From positions 32,221,856 through 32,285,855 of the forward strand of contig CM037789.1 of NCBI GenBank assembly GCA_021229015.1: a stretch of 64,000 nucleotides of DNA, in the 5' to 3' direction. The notes under the pieces were generated by a model. It was not told the DNA's origin. It made no database searches and saw only the letters and a program-made list of their open reading frames with translations. Origin of the DNA: Solen grandis (Eukaryota > Mollusca > Bivalvia > Adapedonta > Solenidae). The position numbers were made by a program, and so were the translations under genes. The stretch's first letter is position 1. Every line of letters begins with the position of its first letter. This document shows positions 9,974 to 20,570 of the stretch, in pieces.

Positions 9974-10050
9974 ATCATCCTAATATATAACGTATATATA
10001 ATGTTTATATCGTGCTTGAAAGAACCAATAAATATCACGACTGAATTTAA

Positions 10051-10096
10051 CCTATTGAGTGCGTCAAAATGAGTCTATATGAGGGAAAGGGTTAAC
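10051..10096 (-). repeat. Solo terminus of a family A element
   Basis: Only the last ~45 bases of a family A element are present: CCTATTGAGTGCGTCAAAATG through GAGGGAAAGGGTTAA. It lies ~77 bp downstream of a complete copy in the opposite orientation. Confidence 0.75.
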
Positions 10097-10580
10097 AGTA
10101 TTTCAGTTAGATTCACATGAGAATTTAATCTTCTCCTAAATATATATAATGGATGCCTAAAAACATTCTGTGGCATTTTTCCCAGGTCTACAGCAATCTT
10201 TTAGTTATATATCCTTAAGTCTTTATGCATCAGTGTTCAAACTTTCTCCTGAATTTATAGCTTTTCTGCACGACATTCACAATGCATCTTGACTTGGTCT
10301 CACACCTGACAACTTTAACTACATTACTGGTGTGAAACCTCCCACAATACAAAGGGCAATTGCACCAAAATGTCTGAATGTTTCCAAATAACCTTACAAT
10401 TTTCCTATCTAACCTTTAAACAATAAATTATTCATACCACAACCAGGAAAGAAGGATGTAAAATCCTGTCTGACAGATCAGTAGAGACAGCTGTTTTTCT
10501 TTTTCATTTTTTCAGCTTCCGAGGACTCAGAATGCTGTATCAGCTACTGTGTATGTACATTAATCCACCGCCGTCATTAT
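10097..10580. other. Non-coding sequence, nothing recognised
   Basis: No gene or repeat recognised before the large TIR element. Confidence 0.45.
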
Positions 10581-10585
10581 ACATG

Positions 10586-12368
10586 CAGGCCCGGATCCAG
10601 AAATTTTCTGCTGGGGGGGCCAAAATCCGAATGTGATAGGTGTGGTAGGGGGGTTCGGGGGCATGCTCCCCCGGAAAAAAAAAGTTTTTAGTGTGATGGA
10701 GATGCATTCTGAAGGGTATCTGGGGATAATCGTGAAGGTTTATGTTGTTGTTGTTGTTTTTGTTTTTAAATCCGATATATTTGAAACTTGAAGGCCTAGG
10801 TCTCACTGGGAAAAAAAAATCGGTGATGTGGAAATAAACATTTTTTTTTCTACCGATGGCTCCCAATGTTTGAGCCAAAAAAAGACTGAGCAGTCCGTTG
10901 AAAAATGACAATTATTAGGCTTCGGGATTGGTCCGTTGAACATTCACTGTTGTTTCGGCTATGACACAATAGCCTTAAGTCCCGATGTTCGGAAAAGCAC
11001 CGGGGGACCTCCTCCGATGATCGGCGAAGGTGTCCCGGAGTTTCACTGAGTTTGTAACATCATCGGGGGAATATCCCCGTAGATTAGGGGATCTTGCGAA
11101 CCATCCTACGTGTCTCGTTGAGAATATGAAAATTTGATGGAGGAATTAAGCGACAAAGTCAAGAGACTTTTGGGGGGTTTAAGGGGATGCCCTAAGCAAT
11201 GTCCAATGGCCTTTTTGACCGTCTCAGTCTAAGACTGGCCAAAACAGAAACTAATTTCTTGGTGCACTTTTCAACCCTTGCCATTTTTTTTTTTATTTTT
11301 TTTTTTAAGATCGGGAATGTGTCACAGAAGGCCGCCTAATATCCCGGAATGCCCCCCTGATACTTCGGCGAGACATCACAGACGCATCGGGGATTCATTG
11401 GAGGAAAAAAATCGCGGAAGCTCCGTGAATGCTGACCGGAGCTTCTCTGCGGATATTTCCCCGGCTTGTTTTCCCAGTAAAACATCGAGAACACATCGGG
11501 AAAATTTCAATGAATTCTTTTTGCAGTACACCCGAGGCCTCCCGATGACTCCACATGGCTCGCGACACTATTTCCATCGGGAGTGCGTATGCATCCCATC
11601 CCCGAGGCAAAAAAAAAAATGCCAAGTGGGACCGAGCCTTAAGCATTGAGCGATATAATGTTATCTTTTACCGGCGCAAAGTCATGTTATTGAATAACTG
11701 CTGTGCAATCGTATAAATTTGATTACAATTGCATTTACAGGCCCCGATCAAAAATAAATAAAAATAACGGTGGGGGAGAGGAAGCGGGGGAAAGGCTTAC
11801 TTCTTCCAGGTAAGAAATACGGGCTTATCTTGTATTTTCATTCACAAACTGGCATAAAATATTTAATAAGGGTTTCCTGAACCCCCACAAAAAGTGACTT
11901 GTGATCATTAGTTTTTGACTCAAAAGTGTAAAAGACAGTTTTGTCAAAGACTGAGAAAAAAACAACAATTTTCACGTTAAACATAATCATTTTGTCAAAA
12001 TTGTGGAAGGGAATAGGTTCGACCTTAATGATATTGGCTGTCAAATTGTCGATCTGGAAGCAGTCTTCACACAGAAATTCTCAGAAAAAAAATCAGGCGC
12101 ACGTTATAGGGTAGGTGTGGGCCCCTTTTGTTATCATTTTTTTTTTTTTTTCATTTTTAGTTTTAGTTGAAACATTTTGGTTTTTCTAAGTGTTTAATCA
12201 GTGACAAAACAAACAATAGATGTCGATATTTAATATAAAATCTTTAATATCCGTTTTATTTTGCACATAAATTGTGTATTCTGTGCATTAGTATTCATTG
12301 ACTTATCAGTAACATTGAACAATAACTGATTACCAAGGCCCCCCCCCCCCCCGGTGAATCCGGGCCTG
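10586..12368. mobile_element. 1.78 kb TIR element with CAGGCCCGGAT ends
   Basis: The left end reads CAGGCCCGGATCCAG and the right end is the complement of CAGGCCCGGATTCACC. Each end is followed within ~20 bp by a run of G (read inward), which is a 14-C run on the plus strand at 12339-12352. A possible 5 bp flank duplication ACATG lies at 10581-10585 and 12369-12373. The interior, especially ~10,900-11,640, is richer in G+C and CpG than its surroundings and contains CCGGGGGACC and CATCGGGGG blocks. No transposase is recognised; the two overlapping 123/83-residue open frames near 11.3-11.65 kb look incidental. CAG termini fit several TIR superfamilies, so I leave it unclassified. Confidence 0.65.
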
Positions 12369-12461
12369 ACATGTACATGTATATATATCTTGGAAGCAGG
12401 ACAATGACCTTTTGTCTTACTCACTTCTGCCAATATACACAGACGGCAGAGAAAACATTTC

Positions 12462-12715
12462 TTAACCATTTACCTTATGAATATTCATGTACAATATTTT
12501 GACTTGATGAATATTTCTTACATGGAACTTTCAATGAATGGTTAATGAAACAACAGATTTTTCAATGATGTGCAGGCTGTGTAAAATCTGAGCTACAATA
12601 TTGTGTGAGCAGACTGAGGAGACCCTAATCAGATATTTGTTCCAAAAGCTGCCCGGTCAGGGCCTGCTCTGTTTGCTAAGACATCAAAACAAGTCTGCAT
12701 TAGGTAAAGGGCTAA
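12462..12715 (+). mobile_element. Family B TTAA element
   Basis: TTAA at 12462-12465, left terminus CCATTTACCTTATGAATATTC, the AATCTGAGCTACAATATTGTG and CCTGCTCTGTTTGC blocks, and right terminus TTAGGTAAAGGG followed by CTAA (mutated TTAA) at 12712-12715. Confidence 0.8.
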
Positions 12716-12826
12716 GCCCAACACAAATGTTGGTTAGAGTTAATATTTGACATGCAAGAATTGTTACCACACTCATGAATTTATAGACTACTGGAAACAA
12801 TTGTTGTTATTATTATTGCCTCTTTA

Positions 12827-13785
12827 CAGTGGGGCTTTCGTTCATGTTGGCAAACGAACCGCACGATACACGCACGATAAACGCAAACGAACCGCACGAT
12901 ACACGCACGATAAACGCAAACGAACCGCACGATACACGCACGTTACACGATAAACGAATGAACGAACGATAAACGAACGATGCATATACACGTTTGATGC
13001 ACAATACACGGTGCACGATACACGGACCGCACGAAACGAACGATTGCAGATAGGCACGGTAGCGAGGTTAATCGATTTACTCGGTTTTTTTCGCCCAAGT
13101 GAACAAGGCAATTAATCAATTTATAAATAAAACCATCATTAAAACTAACACATACACACACACACGAAAAAAACCCAACGAATGTTCTATAATAGGAAGT
13201 CACATGTTCTAAATCGTGTCGAAATTACAAATAATTGTTGTTACACATTGAATTTATTAGATCTATAACGATCCTATGCTTTGAACAATTATTTATTTGC
13301 GCCAAGCGTCATTGGTAACCGCATAATACGATTTAATTGGCTATCTTACAGCAGGTGAAGTGATCTCCCTTCGTACACAATACAGGGGAGACCACTCTAC
13401 GTAGTTAACTCATTATTTTTATTAAACATGAATCGATATAAGACTTAAATTATAACAGACAACGTAAGTAATCTACAGTTAAATGTTGCCATGCGGTGAG
13501 TAACCACTTAACTGATTTTGAAAAGCTGAAATTCTAATGCTGGCTTTTAAGGAAGCGTTGAACTCAAAATATATCGTGCGGAACGATTCACACGGAAGGA
13601 ACGATGCGATAAACGAAACACGTTACACGATACACGTTACACGATACACGAAACACGTTACACGAAACACGTTAGAATCGTGCACGATAAACGCACGCAC
13701 CATACACGAACGATACACGGAAACGGAACGCACGATACACACACGATACACGAAAAATATGCCAACATGAACGCAAGCCCCACTG
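12827..13785. mobile_element. 959 bp TIR element with ACGATACACG-rich subterminal arrays
   Basis: The 26 bp terminal inverted repeats match at 25 of 26 positions; both begin CAGTGGGGCTT and end CGTTCATGTTGGCA. They are flanked by TA (12825-12826 and 13786-13787). Inside each terminus is a ~190-200 bp block packed with variants of ACGATACACG, ACGATAAACG and CGTTACACG. The two blocks are in direct, not inverted, orientation. The middle ~500 bp looks unique and has no recognisable gene. CAGTGG ends with a TA duplication fit a Tc1/mariner-pogo type element, which is inference. Confidence 0.75.
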
Positions 13786-13789
13786 TATA

Positions 13790-13935
13790 TATAAAATCTA
13801 AATTAGCCCCCCACCCCCCACCCCACCCCCTGGCCTTTCTCTATCCCATCTCTCCCTCTCTTCTCATTTTCTCTCATCTCTCTTCCATATCTTACTCTCT
13901 CATCTCTCTCATCAACATAATGACCAAACAAAAGA
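13790..13935. repeat. C-rich and CT-rich pyrimidine tract
   Basis: A long pyrimidine-rich run: CCCCCCACCCCCCACCCC at about 13805-13825, then TCTCTCC/CATCTCTC words to about 13912. It separates the 959 bp TIR element from the next helentron-like element. Confidence 0.7.
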
Positions 13936-15102
13936 AACAAGAGGGCCAAGATGGCCCTGTGTCGCTCACCTGAGTAAGATGGCTGTGTTAGGCATAATGA
14001 CAAAAAATCTAGCATCTAAAAGTGTTTTTCTAACATTTGACTAAGTGACCTACATATTGATCCTACCTGAATTTGCACTCAACTGGGAATTCATGCAGTC
14101 ATCATTCATATTAAGTTTAATGAAGACTGGGACAAAAATGTAGGCCTCTAGAGTGTTCACAAGGTTTTTCTTAGATTTGAACTGGTGACCTAGTTTTTGA
14201 CCTCATGTGACTCATTTTCAAACTCATCCAATATATCATTAGACAAACATCCTGACCAAATTATTGAAGATTGGGCTAAAACTGTGGCCTCTAGAGAGTT
14301 CACAAGGTTTTTCTTAGATTTGACCTGGTGACCTAGTTTTTGATCCCACATGACCCAATTTAAAACTCATGCAAGATATCATGTAGACAAACATCCTGAC
14401 TAAAATTTATGAAGATTAGGCAAAAACTGTGGCCTGTAGAGTGTTCACAAGGTTTTTCTAAGATTTGACCTGGTGACCTAGTTTTTGACCCCACCTTACC
14501 ATTTCGAACTCATCAGATATCATATAGACAAACACCCTGATCAAAGTTTATGAAGATTGGGCCAAAACTATGGCCTGTAGAGTGTTCACAAGGTTTTTCT
14601 AAGATTTTCCCTGGTGACCTAGTTTTTGACCCCATGTGACCCAATTTCGAACTCATCTGAGATATCATGTAGACAAACATCCTGATCATTTCAGAAGATT
14701 GGGCTAACTGTGGCCTTAAGTGTTCCAAGGTTTTTCTAAGATTTTCCCTGGTGACCTAGTTTTTGACCCCACATGACCCAATTTCGAACTCATCTGAGAT
14801 ATCATGTAGACAAACATCCTGAATTTCATAAGATTGGGCCAAATTGTGGCCTCTAGGTGTTCACAAGTTTTAGTTTTTGACCCCACATGACCCAATTTCG
14901 AACTCATCCGAGATATCATGTAGACAAACATCCTGACCAATTTTCATCAAGATTGGGCCAAATCTGTGGCCTCTAGAGTGTTCACAAGCAATTGTTGACG
15001 ACGGACGACGGACGACTGACGACGCACGACGCACGACGCACGACGGACAAAAGGCGATCACAAAAGCTCACCCGAGCACAAGTGCTCAGGTGAGCTAAAA
15101 AA
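13936..15102 (+). mobile_element. Helentron/HINE-like element, family C, complete
   Basis: The 5' end is AACAAGAGGGCCAAGATGGC, with a palindrome AGGGCC/GGCCCT at 13942-13958, followed by CGCTCACCTGAG. About six diverged units of ~140-146 bp follow, each with GGTGACCTAGTTTTTGAC and GATATCATGTAGACAAACAT. Next comes a GACGAC/GACGCAC microsatellite (14,997-15,049). The 3' end is a strong hairpin of ~14 bp arms (GCTCACC..GAGCAC / GTGCTC.GGTGAGC, ~15,066-15,095). CTCACCTGAG near the 5' end and CTCAGGTGAG at the 3' end form a subterminal inverted repeat. No protein is encoded. Confidence 0.8.
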
Positions 15103-16235
15103 ACTTACTTTATATGCTCCAATAAACCTCCAACAATTTCTAATATTGCAATCAAGTTTTAATTTCTCCCTTAACTAAACAAACACTTTGTGAAACATCA
15201 AATTCAGTTATCAACCATACATGTATAGTCTTGAAGTAGTTTTTATATGATCTAGATAGCACATTGGAATCTAAATATCAAGCTTAACACTACACATTTA
15301 ATCCCAGGCAGTAAACCTATTATCATTAACATTCAGTTATTTATTCCCTTTGTTCCTTGCCTGCAGCTCACAGGGGGGGGAGGGAGGGGGGGGGGCACTC
15401 TTCGGATAAACAAGCAGAAGTACAAAAAGGTACACAAAGAAGGTTGAAGAGCTCAAATAATCTCCAAACTGGATACTTAGCTGCCAATGGCTGACCAAAC
15501 AACAAAAACAAACCCAATAAATCAACATTACAATGAAAATAATGATATAACAAGTCAAAAGAAACCTTAAGATATAAAAAGGCAAACTGCCAATAACTGT
15601 AAAGAGCTTATATTGATTGTACAGGTATGGAGACAGGTGGGTGGGTGGAGGATTGGGGGCATCCTGTTATCATGTTACCAGTATTAATTGTGTACATTTA
15701 TACCTCTGTACATCCTTTAGTACAGAGCATTTTTTTTTTAAATTGTTTGAATCTAAAATAAAATTTCTGAGGGGCAGATAGATGCCTATTAAATGCCCCT
15801 GATAAAGAATGGGGAAAAAGCATGGCTCATCGCAATAAGGTGCTTAAATTTATGACTGTCATCTCTGAAATAAAACTATATTTACAAGTTAAAAGCAGTG
15901 TAACGATCAATCATCATTTGAATATTTATGGATATGAGACTTTACGACCAAGGACTGACCTTGACTCCAACATCATTATGAAAGTAGAGCAGGCCAAGAT
16001 CATGCAAATTAATCAATACTGAAACCATTTAGTGATCATTAAATAATATCATTAATACCATCTTCTAATGCATCCAAGTGTTCTAAATAAACAATTTCAA
16101 GAATCGTTAGCATTTCGACTGTAGTTTTCACAGTGTTTCAGAACTCTATGATACAAGTCTTGTGTGTTATACTTACATATACCACCACTATAATACTAAA
16201 TCAGCCTGCAAGAAATGCTTATTATGCTGATTTCA
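15103..16235. other. Non-coding sequence with G-rich tracts
   Basis: No gene recognised. It contains a G-rich run at ~15,374-15,396 (GGGGGGGGAGGGAGGGGG type) and a GGTGGGTGGGTGGAGG stretch near 15,636, both able in principle to form quadruplexes. A poly(T) run lies near 15,731. Confidence 0.5.
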
Positions 16236-16434
16236 GGTAATCCATCTTGGTGATAATTAAATAATGATCATGGTCCATCAAGTGATCATAGGAATTTTAT
16301 AGTAAATGCAAGCCTTTATAGACTTCAAGCAAAAGAGCCTAATAACTCCAATGCAATGGATGCTTGCATCTGCACTGAAGTCTTTTTAAGCATTTGAAGG
16401 TCCATGATTATAATTCAATTGTGGATGGATTACC
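16236..16434 (+). mobile_element. Family D inverted-repeat miniature element
   Basis: Bounded by GGTAATCCATC and GATGGATTACC inverted termini. The interior holds ATGATCATGGTCCATCAAGT on one side and GATGCTTGCATCTGCACTG, TTTTTAAGCATTTGAAGG on the other. Other copies are at 6,635, 20,571 and 36,668. It is non-coding. Confidence 0.7.
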
Positions 16435-16651
16435 TTGAAATGAAATTAATTCTTTTTACTTCAATTTGAAGAAAATTCTAACAAATTCTGCTTGGTTGGA
16501 CCAGTTAACTTTACACCTGAGAAGGTCATTAAAGATGTTTGCTTTCTCCCCTCTCAAACAATGTGGTCAGTTATGTAGAAAAAAATGCATGTCAATTTTG
16601 TCAAGAAATTAATGCAATTGTCAACTTTGTCATGTATACATATGAACATTA

Positions 16652-18430
16652 AAGAGAAAAAACAAGAAAGTCAGTAAAACTGACAGATGCTCCCCGAAGA
16701 ACGTCATTGTTACAAATAAGACCTTGGTCAATGGGTGGGAGGATGTAGGAACTGGGTCAAGCCGAAGATATGCGCATCTCCTCTTTGTAATAAAGCTTCA
16801 CATAAAGTTTTGTTGAAATCAAGCTATTAGTTCCTGAGAAATAGCCCGGACAAGAATCATACTAGATATACCGTTTGCATAAAAGTCAAAGGACCATAAC
16901 TCTGTGAAAAATTGAGGGACAAAGTAACCCCCATGATATGCAAATCTTCTCTTGGTAATAAAGCTTTCCATTGAGTTTCGTTGAATTCAAGCCATTATTT
17001 TCTGAGAAATAGCCCAGACAAGATTCATGCAATATGTACTGTAGGCCGAAAAATCAAGGGGCCATAACTCTGTGAAAAATTGAGGAACCAGGTCACGCCG
17101 ATGATATGCGTATCTACTCTTGGTAATTAAACTTCCCATAAAGTTTCGTTGAATTCAAGCCATTAGTTCCTGAGAAATAGCCCGGTCAATAATCATGCAA
17201 CATGAACTATAGGCAGAAAATTCAAGGGGCCATAACTCTGTTAAAAATTGAGAAACCAGGTCACGCCGACGATATGCGTATCTACTCTTGGTAATAAAGC
17301 TTCAAAAGTTTCGTTGAATTCAAGCCATTAGTTCCTGAGAAATAGCCCGGACAGAATCATGCAATATGTACTATAGGCCGAAAAGTCAAGGGGCCATAAC
17401 TCTTTGAAAAATTTAGGAACCGGGTCATGCTGACGATATGCGCATCTCCTCTTGGTAATTAAGCTTCCCATAAAGTTTCGTTGAATTCAAGCCATTAGTT
17501 CCTGAGAAATAGCCCGGACAAGAATCATGCAATATGTACTATAGGCCGAAAAGTCAAGGGGCCATAACTCTTTGAAAAATTTAGGAACCAGGTCATGCTG
17601 AGGATATGCGCATCTTCTCTTGGTAATAAGGCTTCACAAAAAGTTTCTTTGAATTCAAGCCATTAGTTCCTGAGAAATAGCCCAGACAGAATCATGCAAT
17701 ATGTACTATAGGCCGAAAAGTCAAGGGGCCATAACTCTTTGAAAAATTTAGGAACCGGGTCATGCTGAGATATGCGCATCTCTCTGGTAATAAAGCTTCC
17801 CAAAAGTTTCGTTGAATTCAAGCATTAGTTCCTGAGAAATAGCCCGACAGAATCATGCAATATGTACTATAGGCCAAAAGTCAAGGGTCATAACTCTTTG
17901 AAAAATTTAGGAACCGGGTCATGCTGAGGATATGCGCATCTTCTCTTGGTAATAAAGCTTCACAAAAAGTTTCGTTGAATTCAAGCCATTAGTTCCTGAG
18001 AAATAGCCCAGACAGAATCATGCAATATGTACTATAGGCCGAAAAGTCAAGGGGCCATAACTCTTTGAAAAATTTAGGAACCGGGTCATGCTGACGATAT
18101 GCGCATCTCCTCTTGGTAATAAAGCTTCCCATAAAGTTTCGTTGAATTCAAGCCATTAGTTCCTGAGAAATAGTCCGGACAAGAATCATGCAATATGTAC
18201 TATAGGCTGAAAAGTCAATGGGCCATAACTCTTTGAAAAATTTAGGAACCGGGTCATGCTGACGATATGCGCATCTCCTCTTGGTAATAAAGCTTCCCAT
18301 AAAGTTTCGTTGAATTCAAGCCATTAGTTCCTGAGAAATAGTCCGGACAAGGAAAGTGGGACGGACGGACGAACGGACGGACGGACGGACGAAGCGGCGA
18401 CTATATGCGTCACCTTCGGTGAGCATAAAA
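16652..18430 (+). mobile_element. Helentron-like element with ten ~168 bp units
   Basis: The 5' side is AACAAGAAAGTCAGTAAAAC with a small GTCAGT/ACTGAC palindrome. About ten head-to-tail units follow, spaced 162-169 bp when measured at CATTAGTTCCTGAGAAATAG. Each unit carries GGGGCCATAACTC and GATATGCGCATCT. The array ends in a GACGGACGGACG microsatellite (~18,358-18,394) and a 3' hairpin GCGTCACCTTCGGTGAGC before AAAAAC. No protein is encoded. The architecture matches the other tandem-unit elements here. Confidence 0.8.
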
Positions 18431-18504
18431 ACAACAGGCATGGTGGCATTGCACTTCTACCTAATTTTAATCTGTTTTAAACACTAAGAAATTAACTGAT
18501 AGTG

Positions 18505-18580
18505 GAATACCAGCCGGATCTGGCTTAACACAGATTCCACACAGTCTGCATGACAAAGGAAAAATTCATTGCTTCATATA
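18505..18580 (-). repeat. Family B fragment
   Basis: Short piece of reverse-oriented family B: GATTCCACACAGTCTGCATG, GACAAAGGAAAAATTCATTG, CTTCATATA. It stops where the next repeat begins. Confidence 0.5.
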
Positions 18581-18777
18581 GGTCACTGTGACCTTGACCT
18601 TTGGCCAAGTGACCCCAAAATCAATTGGGGTCATCTACTCAATCATGACCAATCATCTTATGAAGTCTGAAGAATGTGGGCCCAAGCATTCTCAAGTTAT
18701 TGATCTACCGACGTAAAAACTGTGACCGACAGACCGACCGACATTTGCAAAACAATATGAAGGGGGGCATAATTAGG
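18581..18777 (+). repeat. GGTCACTGTGACC repeat with CCGAC microsatellite
   Basis: Starts with the palindrome GGTCACTGTGACC and includes CAAGTGACCCCAAAATCAAT and TTCTCAAGTTATTGATC. It has a short ACCGACAGACCGACCGAC microsatellite and ends AAGGGGGGCATAAT. It has the palindrome, microsatellite and end pattern of the larger tandem-unit elements, but only one unit. I recognise it as a common bivalve repeat type; the family name is not known to me. Confidence 0.6.
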
Positions 18778-19037
18778 GTAAACACAATAGTCAAAGTAGG
18801 GTGCATAATCAATGCAGATGATCAAGATTAGCATTACTGTAACTTTAAATTTCAGCTGAGTGTAAATGTTTTATCTGATCAAAATTAATAACTGTCCTAC
18901 AAAATCTATTTATACAAGTCTATAGCCTTCAGGGAGTAGTGGTTCACTGCTTAAATTATTAGTGCGTTCACCACAGATAGACACACATGTATGGAGCATT
19001 ATAACACACTAAATTACAATTAATGCAAAAGCTAATA

Positions 19038-19285
19038 TTAACTCTTTACCTCATGAATATTCATGTACAAATTCATGACTTGATGAATATTAATGAACTA
19101 AACTTAAAATGGTATATGACCATGATATTTTTTCTTTGCCACACTGACTGTATAGAATCTGAGCTACAATATTGTGTGAGCAAACAGAGGAGACCTGATC
19201 AGACAACTCATATAGTAGCTGTCTAATCTAGGTCTGCTCAGTTTGTCAATGTGTCAAAATGAGTCTATTTGAAGTGAAAGGTTAA
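19038..19285 (+). mobile_element. Family B TTAA element, full-length
   Basis: TTAA at 19038-19041, left terminus CTCTTTACCTCATGAATATTC, internal GAATCTGAGCTACAATATTG and GTCTGCTCAGTTTGTCAATG blocks, right terminus TTGAAGTGAAAGG, and TTAA at 19282-19285. That TTAA is also the left flank of a family A copy. Confidence 0.85.
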
Positions 19286-19523
19286 CCCTTTCCCTCATAT
19301 AGACTCATTTTGACGCCCTCAATAGGTACCACATAAAGCCTGATCTGCAGAAAACCACAGTTAAACCTTACCAAATTTAATTACAAAATCCTCATTTCCA
19401 GACCACTGAGGAGCAGCGAACAGCATAAAACCTGATCAGCCTGCGAGTTACTCGCAGGCTGATCTGGTTTTATGTTGTTTGCATAGGTCTTTTCATGGTT
19501 TCCTCTATGAGGGAAAGGGTTAA
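19282..19523 (+). mobile_element. Family A TTAA miniature element abutting a family B copy
   Basis: Full-length, with TTAA at 19282-19285 (shared with the family B element to its left) and 19520-19523, both termini and the internal hairpin intact. The arrangement means one element inserted into the TTAA bordering the other. Confidence 0.85.
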
Positions 19524-19527
19524 GTAA

Positions 19528-19591
19528 GTATTAATGTAAATAAGTTAACTCTTTATTTAGTATTAATGTAAATAAGTTAACTCTTTATTTA
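19528..19591. repeat. 32 bp direct duplication
   Basis: Two identical head-to-tail copies of a unit starting GTATTAATGTAAATAAGTTA and ending CTCTTTATTTA. They begin four bases after the family A right TTAA. Confidence 0.85.
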
Positions 19592-20570
19592 AAGTGCATA
19601 ACATATTTGACACAACCGGTGTTCCATAATTATGGACTTCTTGCCAACAACATGTACACCATGTGGTGGTCTTAGATAGGACCCTATAAGGCTAAAGAAT
19701 CATACTCCAGTTATTGTTTGATTTACTGAAAGTGACTGTCAAGTAGTGATAAAAAATGGTCTTACTTAATGCCATATCTAGATTTAAATCAAAATGATCC
19801 GCTCTGTAAACTATTCACATTAAAGTGAAGACAAATTACAATTACACTATATTAATATTTTGTGGGTTTAAAAATTCTTTCATAACAAAAGTACTGGCCA
19901 AAACCAGTCTTATGAGAATACCTGTGATATTAATGGCATTTTTTTTTTATTTATCATGCAATCAGATTGCAGGAAAACTTTAGGCACGGGCCGTTAGCAA
20001 ATATATTAAATTTCACTTACACATTTTAGGTCCTTGATGAACTATCCTTTTTATTATCATATTTCAAGAGTAATCCGAACAAATCTTGTTTAACACTGCA
20101 CTAAAGGCCACTTTAAAACTGAACAAACACACACACAGACTAGAACCATTCCATGGAAGCAGACTGGTTTGACATGTTCCAGGGACTGCCTGGGAAACAT
20201 ACTGGTTCCCACTGTTCCCTACTGTGATCAGTGACAAAATGGGAGCCAGAAATAATCATTCCAGACAGGTACCAACCACCAATTAGATTACTATCAGACG
20301 GCACATCGTGATGTAAGCAGACCAGTCAGCAAGCCCATGTGTCTGGTTCCCTGAGACAGTAATTAACCTCATAGTAAGACCAGCAGCCAGCTGGTCACAG
20401 ACTTAAAGCCATTTCCTGTAGAAACCAGGAAACTGTTATCAAGATAATTAACACCTTGGTATACTGATGATAAGCCAGATCAGTCTGAAAAGATTGTCTT
20501 GCATCTTTCGATTATTATGATCTAAGGCATTGATGAGCTGCAAACAGCGTAAAATCTGATATGTCTTTAG
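19592..20570. other. Non-coding sequence, nothing recognised
   Basis: AT-rich sequence with a poly(T) run near 19,941. No gene or element recognised. Confidence 0.45.

Noticed and set aside
9974..10050. Candidate single large element from 9,732 to 10,096 bounded by opposite family A ends
   Set aside because: The left copy is complete with both TTAA flanks, so the solo end is more simply a separate fragment.
11278..11649. 123-residue ORF in the GC-rich part of the 1.78 kb TIR element
   Set aside because: It starts with poly-F from a T run, overlaps another open frame on the opposite strand, and has no recognisable transposase motif.
12842..13203. Arg/Val/Ser-rich ORFs on the minus strand
   Set aside because: They are translations of the ACGATACACG array in several frames at once.
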